Of a stretch of 64,000 nt of DNA, positions 14,247 through 26,190 are shown piece by piece. The translations under genes and the position numbers were made by a program. The notes under the pieces are model-generated. The model worked only from the letters and a program-made list of their open reading frames with translations. It was not told where the DNA came from and made no database searches. The first letter of the stretch is position 1. Each line of letters opens with the position of its first letter. Source of the stretch: Bacillus sp. RO3 (lineage in GTDB: Bacteria > Bacillota > Bacilli > Bacillales > Bacillaceae_B); contig NZ_JAAXCV010000012.1 of NCBI RefSeq assembly GCF_012911895.1, forward strand, positions 1 through 64,000. The letters run 5' to 3'.

Positions 14247-14408
14247 TTGAAAGGAAACGTCAGTAAGGATCAGTATGTTCTCTCTGTTATCCAAAAGGCT
14301 TATGACAAGGGCCAGCAAGGCAATATGAATACTGATAAGATGATTGATTGGTTAAAGCAGGAATTACAAACTGGATATACATTAAGTCAAAATAGAAAAG
14401 CGCTGTAG
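14247..14408 (+). CDS. Small protein of unknown function (53 residues)
   Basis: Starts at TTG 14247, 9 bases after AGGAGG (14232-14237); an ATG 39 bases upstream has no ribosome site. The protein begins MKGNVSKDQYVLSVIQKAYD and continues with an acidic-amphipathic helix (DKMIDWLKQELQ). It is soluble. A terminator overlaps its end, so it is monocistronic. I do not recognise the family. Confidence 0.62.
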   Translation: MKGNVSKDQYVLSVIQKAYDKGQQGNMNTDKMIDWLKQELQTGYTLSQNRKAL

Positions 14409-14437
14409 AATCCTAGGTGGGAGTCTCAGCGCTTTTT
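14396..14437 (+). terminator. Terminator of the 53-residue protein gene
   Basis: AAAAGCGCTG / CAGCGCTTTTT, 10-bp stem with a 21-base loop and a T-run. Confidence 0.8.
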
Positions 14438-14535
14438 GGTTTGTAAAGAAGCTTGGATTGTACATATTGAGATAAGGCATTTCATAGGGCTGCAGGCAAA
14501 CACACGAGCTGGAAGCAACATTCGCTCTAGCTTTT

Positions 14536-14958
14536 CTACCAGTCCTTCATCATATGGTAAAGGTGATTGACCTGGGTGATGAATTTTTCTTTGCGCTTTT
14601 CTGTGAAGTAGGCAAGGGAAGACAGAGTCCTCTTGAATTTCGGGTAGTCCTGGAGGATTTTCACTATTTCTTTCTTTTCATCGTCTTCGAAGTGTTCTCT
14701 TAGAATCATGGGATTATGACTTCTACCAAGGCCGGCACTGTCCTCGCCATACATGATCCGGTTCATTTCATGGGTGGGGATCCTATAGACTTCCTTAAAG
14801 GTAAGAAGCATTTTGTAAGGAATGTCCCGTGAGCCATTTTCGTAGTTTGACAGGGTACTTTGGTTGATATTCAAACGAAGGGCGGCTTCTCTTTGGGTCA
14901 ACTCCAGTACGTCACTTCGATAGCGCTTTAACTCTACATGTAATTCCATTCTATTCAC
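14536..14958 (-). CDS. XRE-family transcriptional regulator
   Basis: 140 residues from GTG 14958 (AAGGGA 7 bases upstream; ATG 14949 is the alternative). Residues about 8-60 contain the helix-turn-helix LTQREAALRLNINQSTLSNYENGSRDIP. The C-terminal 70 residues are helical and charged without a recognised ligand domain. It is transcribed away from the next gene, and a 12-bp perfect palindrome at 15025-15036 lies in the shared upstream region and is a candidate operator. Confidence 0.85.
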   Translation of the reverse strand: MNRMELHVELKRYRSDVLELTQREAALRLNINQSTLSNYENGSRDIPYKMLLTFKEVYRIPTHEMNRIMYGEDSAGLGRSHNPMILREHFEDDEKKEIVKILQDYPKFKRTLSSLAYFTEKRKEKFITQVNHLYHMMKDW

Positions 14959-15024
14959 CGACTATCCCTTTTTCCTTCAAGATAAAGGTTTTAATAGTCA
15001 TCAAATGAAAATTACACGATTTGA

Positions 15025-15036
15025 AATACTAGTATT
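15025..15036. promoter_or_regulatory. Perfect 12-bp palindrome AATACTAGTATT
   Basis: Located about 65 bases upstream of the XRE regulator gene in an AT-rich divergent region, typical of an autoregulatory operator. No binding data; inference from position and symmetry. Confidence 0.35.
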
Positions 15037-15148
15037 GATGACAAATACAAATAATTTGGAAAAAGTATACAACATTACGCGAAAACGTATTAATATGTAA
15101 ATATAGTTGTAATTTTGTCGAATTGGGGGTAAAGGTGGAGGTAATAGA

Positions 15149-15346
15149 ATGGTAGATCAGAATAAAAGGGGAAATGTCAGTCAATCATCACACAAAGGAA
15201 GCTGTAAAACGGGCTTCCCTGGAGGCTATATATGGATACGCCTGCAACCAAATTCAAACTTAGTCATCAGCACTAAGAATAACGGAAAACAGCGTGTGAT
15301 CTACTATTCTCAAGCCTGCTTCCACAAAGAAGATATCGGCATCTAA
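15149..15346 (+). CDS. Possible small basic protein
   Basis: 65 residues with a fair ribosome site (GGTGGAGG, 7 bases before ATG 15149). The sequence has Gly/Lys/Asn-rich stretches and two Cys residues but no recognisable domain, and it ends just before a copy of the dispersed element. It could equally be a spurious frame. Confidence 0.38.
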   Translation: MVDQNKRGNVSQSSHKGSCKTGFPGGYIWIRLQPNSNLVISTKNNGKQRVIYYSQACFHKEDIGI

Positions 15347-15349
15347 AGA

Positions 15350-15432
15350 GAGGGACGGACCTCTAAAGTTGTGAATTGATTCGGAAATCCTGATGAATCA
15401 ATACGTAACCATTCCCTTGAGGTCCGTCCCTC
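15350..15432. repeat. Inverted pair of dispersed elements upstream of the RAYT gene
   Basis: GAGGGACGGACCTC at 15350-15363 and its reverse complement at 15419-15432 face each other across 55 bases, 70-80 bases before the transposase gene. Paired, oppositely oriented short palindromic units next to a RAYT gene are how REP/BIME elements are organised. Confidence 0.75.
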
Positions 15433-15511
15433 AAAAAAAGAGGATTTTGCCCATTTGTGTCGAATAGTTAATGGCAGGAAGTGATTTATATTGTAAGGAG
15501 TGATGTTATTG

Positions 15512-16102
15512 ATGCGAATGCCTCGGGATTGGCGTCCGGGAGCCACTTATCATGTAACGGCACGGGGGAACCGAAAGCAGGACCTGTTCCACGATGCCGA
15601 AGACCGAAAGAAATATTTACTGTACCTGCAGGAGACGAAAGACAAGTATCCTTTTACCCTCCACGCCTACTGTTTGATGTCTAACCACATCCATCTTCTA
15701 ATCGAAACCCACGATGTTCCCCTGGAGCAGATCTTCAGAATCCTTCACACCCGTTACGCTATATTTTTCAACAAGAAATACGATTATGTCGGACATGTCT
15801 TCCAAGGGAGGTATGGCTCAACTAAGATAGATACCCCTGCCTATTTTATGAAAGCCAGCCGGTACATCCACCAAAACCCCGTTAAAGCGAAGCTCACGGT
15901 CGTCCCCGAATATTACCCCTGGAGCAGCTACCCCGCATTCGTTCATTCCCTTGCAGACCCGCTCCTTTCAAAGGAGAGGACCCTGTCCTATTTTCCGGAT
16001 TCACAAGTACAACTTTATAAGGAATATGTAGATAAAGAAGAGAAAAATGATCTAAAAAATGAGAAGCATGAAGAAACTACCACTAAAATGGTAAATAAAT
16101 AA
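15512..16102 (+). CDS. REP-associated tyrosine transposase (Y1_Tnp / RAYT family)
   Basis: 196 residues from ATG 15512 (AAGGAG at 15495-15500; TTG 15509 or ATG 15503 are alternatives). It opens PRDWRPGATYHVTARGNRKQ; YCLMSNHIHLLIET carries the HUH-type metal motif, and FQGRYGSTKID with ASRYIHQNPVKA and YPWSSYPAF are family hallmarks, with a conserved Tyr expected as the single-strand nucleophile. RAYTs process palindromic REP sequences. Here the element GAGGGACGGACCTC is clustered around the gene, so it is the likely cognate repeat. Confidence 0.9.
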   Translation: MRMPRDWRPGATYHVTARGNRKQDLFHDAEDRKKYLLYLQETKDKYPFTLHAYCLMSNHIHLLIETHDVPLEQIFRILHTRYAIFFNKKYDYVGHVFQGRYGSTKIDTPAYFMKASRYIHQNPVKAKLTVVPEYYPWSSYPAFVHSLADPLLSKERTLSYFPDSQVQLYKEYVDKEEKNDLKNEKHEETTTKMVNK

Positions 16103-16192
16103 TATATTTTTGTAAAAAATTAGAGGATTAATGAGTTTCATGTCGAAATCTAATGTCATTAGTAATATTTTCCTATTTTAAGGAGGAGGAAT

Positions 16193-16675
16193 ATGGAGAA
16201 AGATTTTATATTGGTGTTTGAGGATATACACGTTTCAAGGAAAAGGATCATAAAATCCAAAAAGCACTTAGTGGTGTTTCAAGGCAGGCAATATAACAAC
16301 AAGCTTGTGGTTGTCAACAGTTCGCCGGGATTTTCACTTGCACTTGAAAGCATCATTTACTCTGATAAGATTCTTGAGACGGCTGGGTTTTCAGATCTGT
16401 TTGCGGTGCCCATCGATCGGAATCGTTCCATCCCCTTTAAATTTGTCAGGATAGGGGACGAGCCTCCCAAAGACTGCAAAGTGGTGCTGGAAAGGCGTAA
16501 TGGTACCGAGCTGTTGAATATCGAACTGTTATATCCGGAGAATGGAACACTTTCAAATGAAGACAAGCAAGATATTCTATCCTACATTAGTATGAAGAAC
16601 GACGAAGGCATGGTGACGTATCTGTTGAATAACCCACGAGTCTTCAAAGGGAAAGGAAAGAAACAGGAAGAGTAA
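16193..16675 (+). CDS. Hypothetical protein (160 residues)
   Basis: Very strong ribosome site AAGGAGGAGG just before ATG 16193. The protein is soluble, mixed alpha/beta, starting MEKDFILVFEDIHVSRKRII and ending in a basic GKGKKQEE tail. No catalytic or binding motif is recognised. It is isolated between the transposase and hutP, so its context is uninformative. Confidence 0.65.
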   Translation: MEKDFILVFEDIHVSRKRIIKSKKHLVVFQGRQYNNKLVVVNSSPGFSLALESIIYSDKILETAGFSDLFAVPIDRNRSIPFKFVRIGDEPPKDCKVVLERRNGTELLNIELLYPENGTLSNEDKQDILSYISMKNDEGMVTYLLNNPRVFKGKGKKQEE

Positions 16676-16729
16676 GGAGGAATCAGACGAACCTAAATGG
16701 AATAGGGACGTCTAGTTTATCCCTTATTT

Positions 16730-16743
16730 GAGGGACGGACCTC
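16730..16743. repeat. Dispersed element downstream of the 160-residue gene
   Basis: Exact copy extended to TTTGAGG-GACGGA-CCTCAAA, which can form a 7-bp mini-hairpin. Confidence 0.7.
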
Positions 16744-16860
16744 AAATGGCCATTTTTCAATCCAGAGAACCCCTTCCGGACCCTCCCATGATTCCCCTCG
16801 AAACCCTTTACCACGCTACCAAACTACCTCTCTAAGTTTCTAAAATCAGCACTTTTTTCA

Positions 16861-16889
16861 TTGACCTCTCCACGGTCAGACCATAGAAT
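16861..16889 (+). promoter_or_regulatory. SigA-type promoter of the hut operon
   Basis: TTGACC, 17-base spacer, TAGAAT, about 50 bases before the hutP start. Confidence 0.6.
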
Positions 16890-16940
16890 AATAGTAGTTA
16901 TTAGTATTTTTAGAATTTTCACGTAAGGTGCGAATGCCAC

Positions 16941-17387
16941 TTGGAAAAGACAGACCATACTCGTATCGGAAAGAACGCCATGCTTCTTCTGCTGGTTGAC
17001 CGGGATGAAGAAGAATGGAATCGACATTTCAATGAATTGAATTGGAGCTACTGTACCGGTAAGATCGGATCCATGGACAGCCAGAAAATCGTGGCTGCCA
17101 TCGAGACGGCTGCGAAGAGAAGTGATTTAGTCCGGGAAGATCTGTACAGGGAAATGCATGCCTTGTACCACGCCATCATGGAGGCTCTGACGGGAGTAAC
17201 CCGGGGGCAGACACAATTGGGTGAGATTCTGCGTACCGTGGGATTGCGGTTCTCCGTTGTGAGGGGGACTCCATATGAAAGTGAAGAAGAAGGCGAATGG
17301 ATCGCAGTAGCATTGTACGGGACGATTGGTGCACCCATTAAAGGTCTGGAGCATGAGACAATCGGTCTTGGAATCAATCATATTTAA
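16941..17387 (+). CDS. hutP: HutP, RNA-binding antiterminator of the hut operon
   Basis: 148 residues from TTG 16941. The segments [53 protein letters not shown] and [20 protein letters not shown] match B. subtilis HutP closely, including the His-rich metal site. With L-histidine and Mg2+, HutP hexamers bind spaced NAG triplets in the hut leader RNA and prevent termination before hutH. A long hairpin sits exactly there (17416-17467). Weak TAAGGTG upstream. Confidence 0.95.
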   Translation: MEKTDHTRIGKNAMLLLLVDRDEEEWNRHFNELNWSYCTGKIGSMDSQKIVAAIETAAKRSDLVREDLYREMHALYHAIMEALTGVTRGQTQLGEILRTVGLRFSVVRGTPYESEEEGEWIAVALYGTIGAPIKGLEHETIGLGINHI

Positions 17388-17409
17388 ATGAATCAGAGCC
17401 TAGAGATAT

Positions 17410-17467
17410 TAGTGGAAAGGAGGCTCGACCAAAGGCAGAAGTCTGTCTTTGGTCGAGCCTCTTTTTT
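17410..17467 (+). terminator. HutP-controlled terminator between hutP and hutH
   Basis: GAGGCTCGACCAAAG (17420-17434) pairs perfectly with CTTTGGTCGAGCCTC (17447-17461); the stem extends inward by GCAG/CTGT to a 4-base loop, and six T follow. NAG triplets (CAG, TAG, TAG) lie just upstream at 17395-17413. This is the position of the regulated hut terminator in B. subtilis. Confidence 0.87.
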
Positions 17468-17503
17468 GTGTGTTCGTTGGTTGTTGAGGGAGGGTGGATT
17501 TTG

Positions 17504-17618
17504 AAGGTCCGTCCCTCAGTCGTTTAAAGCGTTGAAGAATAAAATTGAAACAGTATTGATTTAGCGGGGCTATGTAGGGCTGAAGGTGTAGGGTGACAAA
17601 TGGAGTAGGTCCGTCCCT
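17504..17618. repeat. Two direct copies of the dispersed element in the hut leader
   Basis: AAGGTCCGTCCCTC at 17504-17517 and AGGTCCGTCCCT at 17607-17618 bracket the 90 bases between the terminator and hutH. Confidence 0.65.
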
Positions 17619-17642
17619 GAAAAAAATGGAGAGGTGATCAGG

Positions 17643-19167
17643 ATGGTGGAGTTGACGGGTTGTAGTTTGACGTTGGAGGAAGCAGGCAGGGTGATTTATG
17701 GGAAGGAGCAGGTGGTGCTTTCGCCGGTCAGTATGGAGCGGGTGCGGAAGAGTCGCGAGGCGGTTGAGCGTATTGTGAAGGAGAAGCGTGTGGTGTACGG
17801 GATCAACACGGGGTTTGGGAAGTTCAGTGATGTGTTGATTGATGCGGATGATGTGGAGGAGCTTCAGCTCAACCTGATTCATTCCCATGCTTGCGGAGTG
17901 GGTGATCCATTTCCCGAGAATGTTTCACGGGCGATGCTGCTGTTGAGATGCAATGCCCTGTTAAAAGGGTATTCAGGCGTCAGACCGGTCATCGTCGAGC
18001 GATTGGCAGAGTTCCTGAACAAAGGAATCCATCCTGTTGTCCCTCAGCAGGGCTCACTTGGAGCAAGCGGGGACCTGGCGCCCCTTTCCCATTTGGCGCT
18101 GGCGCTTATGGGGGAAGGCAAAGTTCATTACCAGGGAGAGGTTCATCAAACTCTGCCTGTACTTTCGAAAGAAAATATCTTCCCGATCCAGCTTCAGGCA
18201 AAAGAAGGACTGGCCCTCATCAACGGAACACAGGCCATGACGGCGATGGGAGTCATCGGGTATCTGGAAGCGGAGGAACTCGCCTTACAGAGTGAAATGA
18301 TCGCCAGTCTGACCTTGGAAGGACTTAGAGGGATCATGGATGCCTTTGACGAAGATATTCATTTAGTAAGGGGGTATCCTCAACAGGTGGCAACGGCAAA
18401 ACGAATCCGTGAGTATGTGGAAGACAGTAAGCTAACAACGAAACAGGGTGAGCTGAGGGTACAGGATGCCTATTCACTCCGGTGCATCCCCCAGGTCCAC
18501 GGGGCTTCGTGGCAGGCCCTTGATTACGTGAAGGAAAAGCTTGAGATCGAAATGAACGCTGCAACGGATAACCCGCTCATTTTTGATAATGGGGAAAAAA
18601 TCATCTCAGGCGGAAATTTCCACGGTCAGCCCATCGCGTTCGCCATGGATTTTATGAAGATTGCCGTTGCTGAGCTTGCCAACATCTCAGAAAGGCGAAT
18701 CGAGAGGCTAGTGAATCCGCAGCTCAATGACCTGCCGCCGTTCCTGAGCCCGCAGCCTGGACTGCAATCGGGTGCCATGATCATGCAATACTGCGCAGCA
18801 TCACTCGTATCCGAGAACAAAACACTCGCCCATCCGGCGAGCGTCGATTCGATTCCATCATCAGCCAACCAGGAAGACCATGTGAGCATGGGGACGATCG
18901 GATCGAGACACGCCTACCAGATCCTGCAGAACACCAGAAGAGTCCTCGCAGTCGAGCTCATCTGCAATCTGCAGGCAGTCGAACATAGAGGGACGGACCT
19001 TATGGCGAGTAAGACGCGCCAATTTTACGAAGCAGCGAGAAAGGTCATTCCTTCCATCACCAAGGACCGCATCTTCTCGAAAGATATAGAAAAAGCCAAC
19101 CAGTGGCTGCAGCAGATCTCATTATGCACACTCATCAAACCAACCAAAACAAAGGAGGAAACGACAA

Positions 19168-19175
<8 letters not shown>
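17643..19175 (+). CDS. hutH: Histidine ammonia-lyase
   Basis: 510 residues from ATG 17643 (GGAGAGG 8 bases upstream; GTG 17634 is less likely). The first step of histidine breakdown: L-histidine to urocanate and ammonia. [13 protein letters not shown] and [14 protein letters not shown] are present; Ala141-Ser142-Gly143 cyclise to the MIO electrophile. The C-terminal part shows [18 protein letters not shown]-type active-site sequence (here [18 protein letters not shown]). The stop overlaps the hutU start by 8 bases. A copy of the dispersed element at 18987 encodes RGTDL near the C-terminus. Confidence 0.97.
18987..19000. repeat. Dispersed element within hutH
   Basis: AGAGGGACGGACCT, read in frame as RGTDL. 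Confidence 0.65.
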
Positions 19176-23054
<3,879 letters not shown>

Positions 23055-23056
23055 CC

Positions 23057-23100
23057 AAGGTCCGTCCCTCACCGCTTTAATGTGTTGAGGGACGGACCTT
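23057..23100 (+). terminator. Hairpin made of two inverted dispersed elements after hutG
   Basis: AAGGTCCGTCCCTCA (23057-23071) and TGAGGGACGGACCTT (23086-23100) form a perfect 15-bp stem. The T-tract is short, so termination is inferred. A further copy, GAGGGACGGACC, is at 23300-23311. Confidence 0.65.
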
Positions 23101-23377
23101 TAACCTTCAATACACCGTATGCTTAGTAGATAAAGAACGAATAGTATTCCAAAACGTATCCAAAATGAACGGGTGCGTTTTTTAATGGGAACGGAACGTC
23201 AAAAAAGTCTGCGGAATGTGAGACACCAACCCTCCCCCGTCCGTCTAATCAATGAATAACTTACAAAAATGTAAAAAAATGCATTAATCTTAACGAAGTG
23301 AGGGACGGACCCTGCAGGGAATGGTGACTAAGAAAAACCGCTGGGCTCCAGCAAGGTCCCATCAAGGAGGAAACGAA
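23101..23377. other. Upstream region of the ECF sigma gene
   Basis: No gene seen. It contains the single dispersed element at 23300 and AT-rich sequence. I looked for an ECF-type GAAC / CGTC autoregulatory promoter and found no pair at the usual 16-17 base spacing. Confidence 0.4.
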
Positions 23378-23944
23378 ATGGAAGAAGTATTACAACATGA
23401 GAAGGGGGGAGTGGTGCAGATGGAGATCAGCGAGGAAAGGTTGATTGAGAATTTGATAGATGAGTATGAAGTGCAGGTGACGAAATTGGCGTACTTATAT
23501 GTGAAAGACTGGCCGGCTGCACAGGATATTACACAAGAGGTATTCATTAAAGCGTTTCATGCTCTCCACCAGTTCAATCACAATTCCTCTTATAAAACGT
23601 GGATTTACCGAATTGCCATCAACCTATGTAAGGACTATAAACGCTCAGCTTACTTCAGAAGAAATACGATCGTAAACAAATTTCATACCCTGCTTAAAAA
23701 AGAGGCGTCAGTAAGCCCGGAACAAGAGCTCATCCTGAACGAAGAAAACGACTCAGTCGCATCTCATGTATTCTCTTTGCCCCTGAAATATAAAGAAGTC
23801 ATACTATTATACTACTACGAAGAATTATCCACCCAGGAAATCGGAGACATGCTGGGGATCAATCCTTCAACGGTTCGGACGAGGCTGGATCGTGGACGGG
23901 AGAAATTGAAGAAAACGATGGGAGGGAGGTTTCCAAATGAATAA
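23378..23944 (+). CDS. ECF-type RNA polymerase sigma factor
   Basis: 188 residues from ATG 23378, which follows AAGGAGG (23363-23370); the longer frame from 23321 adds 19 residues without a ribosome site. Region 2 shows YLYVKDWPAAQDITQEVFIK and SSYKTWIYRIAINLCKDY; region 4 shows PLKYKEVILLYYYEELSTQE and LGINPSTVRTRLDRGREKLK. Such factors direct stress or envelope regulons. The stop overlaps the start of a membrane protein by 8 bases, the usual sigma/anti-sigma coupling. Confidence 0.92.
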   Translation: MEEVLQHEKGGVVQMEISEERLIENLIDEYEVQVTKLAYLYVKDWPAAQDITQEVFIKAFHALHQFNHNSSYKTWIYRIAINLCKDYKRSAYFRRNTIVNKFHTLLKKEASVSPEQELILNEENDSVASHVFSLPLKYKEVILLYYYEELSTQEIGDMLGINPSTVRTRLDRGREKLKKTMGGRFPNE

Positions 23945-25256
23945 GGATCCCTTACACAACCTAAAAGATGAAATCGAACAGGATGTATTCAAAAACACCA
24001 CCCCGGTCAGTAAAAAAAGAGTCATCTTGACGAAGATACGAAGCGAAAAACAAAAGGAGTCATCAACAAAAACGATCTTTATAAATCTTGGCGTCCCCAT
24101 ATGCATCATCCTGATCCTCTCTATTCTGGGCAGCAGTTATCTGACAAAGGAGGACCTGGTGAAAGAGAAAGAAAAAGAAGAGCCGGCAGATCAACTCACA
24201 TACGTACCAACGGACGAGCTGGATGAAAGAATAATAGAAGAAAAAGCCATCATCAGAAAATCGGCGACCCCCGCTGATGAAGTGAAAGAGGAACCAAAGC
24301 AAGAAACAGAAGCTCCACGAGAGGAGAAGAAAGAGGAAGACCAGATGGTACCGGTGGATACACCTCCCCTCTCCGTCTTTGACTTTTCCATCATTCTAAA
24401 TCAGCCAAACGAATTCAAGGAAAAAGCAGCCAATGGTACGTTCATCGGAACTCCGTTTACCATTGGAGATCCGATTGATGAGATACAGGAGTTATATAAG
24501 GACAGGTATGAGGATGTCAATATGATGAAGGGTCATAAAACGTATGACCGGATCGAGAATTATCTCCTTCACTTCGCTCAAGATGAAAAAAAGCTTTTAC
24601 AGATACGCTCCAATATCAGCCAGTCTTATAATCTGGATCAGGTTATAAACACCCTGGGTGAACCGTATTATTTCTATAATGTAATGGAAGGTGTTTATTC
24701 AGCGGATTATCACTTTGGTGAATATATAGTGGAAATGGAGCTGAAAGGGCGCAACAAACTTAAGCCCGATACGGCGGGAGAAATCCAAATCATCGATCGA
24801 CATTCAATGATTACGTCAGTCTCTCTATTTAAAGGGAAGGGAGGTTCCAACTACCTGAGTAAGGATGTTAAGTACCTTGGGGAAGAAGAACCGGTAAAAT
24901 TGACATTCCGTCCCGAGTGGTTCAATGAAGCGCGGGATTATATCGTGGAAAAGACGGTATCCCATGCCGTCCTCCTGCGTTCAGAACAGGAACCATTGGA
25001 ATTTCAGATTGTCGTACCTCAGGAAACGCCAGAGGACGAAATGAGAGCGATAGCAAACGACTTCTTGAAAAGGCTGACCGCTGTTGCAAACGAGGCCATC
25101 GAAGAGGGAACGTTATGGGATGATTACACCTACGTCATTCATATCGAGAACAGTATTGACGGGTATTACGATACGGGTGTGAGCAGTCGGGAAACGAGAC
25201 ATCAAGGCGGTTATCCAGAAATCAACTGGAAAGGCGATTTAAATACAATTGAGTAG
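23937..25256 (+). CDS. Membrane-anchored probable anti-sigma factor with extracellular domain
   Basis: 439 residues. A short cytoplasmic N-terminus (1-45), one membrane helix (about 47-69, FINLGVPICIILILSILGSS), a long Glu/Lys/Pro linker (about 70-140) and a large extracytoplasmic region with possible tandem SmpA-like folds (GTPFTIGDPIDEIQELYKDR). The overlap with the sigma gene and the topology suggest it holds the sigma factor at the membrane. No zinc-finger anti-sigma motif (HxxxCxxC) is visible, so the mode of inhibition is unclear. Confidence 0.65.
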   Translation: MNKDPLHNLKDEIEQDVFKNTTPVSKKRVILTKIRSEKQKESSTKTIFINLGVPICIILILSILGSSYLTKEDLVKEKEKEEPADQLTYVPTDELDERIIEEKAIIRKSATPADEVKEEPKQETEAPREEKKEEDQMVPVDTPPLSVFDFSIILNQPNEFKEKAANGTFIGTPFTIGDPIDEIQELYKDRYEDVNMMKGHKTYDRIENYLLHFAQDEKKLLQIRSNISQSYNLDQVINTLGEPYYFYNVMEGVYSADYHFGEYIVEMELKGRNKLKPDTAGEIQIIDRHSMITSVSLFKGKGGSNYLSKDVKYLGEEEPVKLTFRPEWFNEARDYIVEKTVSHAVLLRSEQEPLEFQIVVPQETPEDEMRAIANDFLKRLTAVANEAIEEGTLWDDYTYVIHIENSIDGYYDTGVSSRETRHQGGYPEINWKGDLNTIE

Positions 25257-25270
25257 AGGTCCGTCCCTCT
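25255..25270. repeat. Dispersed element overlapping the anti-sigma stop codon
   Basis: AGAGGTCCGTCCCTCT, starting at the second base of the TAG stop. Confidence 0.65.
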
Positions 25271-25276
25271 AAACCA

Positions 25277-25305
25277 AAGGGTCCATCCGATTAGGATGGA
25301 CCCTT
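25277..25305 (+). terminator. Terminator of the sigma/anti-sigma operon
   Basis: Perfect 12-bp stem AAGGGTCCATCC / GGATGGACCCTT, loop GATTA. Confidence 0.8.
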
Positions 25306-25328
25306 GATTATGTTAGTGTACCGATTGT

Positions 25329-25652
25329 TTAGATGGTCACTTGTTTGTTTAAATCATAGCCGGTGTGGACTTCTTTCATTCCGATGACTTTTAGGAAATG
25401 CTGAAGCTTTTTCATGCAGGGCTCTGCCAGTTCACCAACGATTTCGAACTGATCAATGACGGCACACTTTTCAACAACGGCAGCTGTCGCACTTTGGGAC
25501 TTACGATACGTTACATGGTTATCCATCACATACGTCGATGCCATGGCTTCCCCGATCTTACAATCACCTTTGGAAAATTCGAAATGGAATTGGATGGACA
25601 TATCCATATCTGAGTATAGAGGATTTACTTTCATGCTTATGTTTTTCATCAT
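25329..25652 (-). CDS. Hypothetical protein (107 residues)
   Basis: Starts MMKNISMKVNPLYSDMDMSI with AAAGGGGG upstream. Alternating hydrophobic residues suggest a beta-rich N-terminal half (MSIQFHFEFSKGD) and a helical C-terminus. It has three Cys and many Met and no signal peptide. The family is not recognised. It is transcribed alone, between two terminators. Confidence 0.62.
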   Translation of the reverse strand: MMKNISMKVNPLYSDMDMSIQFHFEFSKGDCKIGEAMASTYVMDNHVTYRKSQSATAAVVEKCAVIDQFEIVGELAEPCMKKLQHFLKVIGMKEVHTGYDLNKQVTI

Positions 25653-25815
25653 GAAGCCCCCTTTCTTTTATTGTACTTTTATCCTAACATAACCATGAGA
25701 AAAGGGATTTTAGGCTTATGAACGTATATTAGAGATACAACTTTAATTATGTAGTAAATAAACCGTTTTTTGTCTTGTTTTATAACTTTAGGCATATTAG
25801 ATAAAGTAGTTGAAC

Positions 25816-25842
25816 AAAAAAACTTCCTCAAAAATGAGGAAG
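25816..25842 (-). terminator. Terminator of the signalling-peptide gene
   Basis: On the minus strand CTTCCTCA pairs with TGAGGAAG and seven T follow. Confidence 0.85.
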
Positions 25843-25862
25843 CATTATGAATATAGACCGGC

Positions 25863-25991
25863 TTAGTATGCCCAACCAGGTAAGTCATTCTGAGGAGTAG
25901 TAACATTTCCATTTGCAGCAACACTTGAAGTCCCGGCAAAGCCTAAAATAAGGATTGATGCTGTCAAAATTGTAAGAAATCGTCTTTTCAT
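25863..25991 (-). CDS. PapR-like exported signalling peptide precursor
   Basis: 42 residues from ATG 25991 behind GGGAGG. A basic start (MKRRF), a hydrophobic core (about 6-20) and a cleavage-like SSVAAN site form a signal peptide; the remaining NGNVTTPQNDLPGWAY is hydrophilic with an aromatic end. PapR, the partner of PlcR in the B. cereus group, is of the same size and matures to a C-terminal peptide such as ADLPFEF; the DLP followed by an aromatic tail is shared. The gene is divergent from a PlcR-like receptor gene and has its own terminator. The active form is inferred to be the last 5-8 residues. Confidence 0.72.
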   Translation of the reverse strand: MKRRFLTILTASILILGFAGTSSVAANGNVTTPQNDLPGWAY

Positions 25992-26030
25992 AGGTCTTTC
26001 CTCCCTTTCTTCTTTAAAAGAAGATTCGTT

Positions 26031-26036
26031 ATTATA
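26031..26036 (-). promoter_or_regulatory. Probable -10 element of the signalling-peptide gene
   Basis: TATAAT on the minus strand with a poor -35 region (ATAATT), compatible with activator-dependent expression. Confidence 0.35.
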
Positions 26037-26078
26037 ATTAAAAGTAATGTTATAATTATTAAAACATATTTCCTATGA

Positions 26079-26121
26079 CTGTAAAAAGGGAATGTACCTT
26101 GCTTTTATCTTATTTTTACAG
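26079..26121. promoter_or_regulatory. Candidate operator between the PlcR-like and peptide genes
   Basis: CTGTAAAAA (26079-26087) and TTTTTACAG (26113-26121) form a 9-bp inverted repeat with 25 bases between; a second TTTTAC follows at about 26125. A canonical PlcR box (TATGNANNNNTNCATA) was not found. Confidence 0.35.
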
Positions 26122-26190
26122 TGTTTTACGGTATTTTCTAAGGATTATAGAAAAAAATATAACTCTAAGCATAATTTAGGAGAGGGTTTA

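Noticed and set aside
15343-15684. Frames overlapping the RAYT start on both strands
   Set aside because: No ribosome sites and no homology; the RAYT frame carries family motifs.
18334-18564. Several minus-strand frames opposite hutH, hutU and hutI
   Set aside because: High-GC shadow frames of strongly conserved enzymes; no independent signals.
25679-25939. Minus-strand 86-codon frame
   Set aside because: It overlaps the PapR-like peptide gene in another frame and spans its terminator; the peptide gene has the ribosome site and signal peptide.
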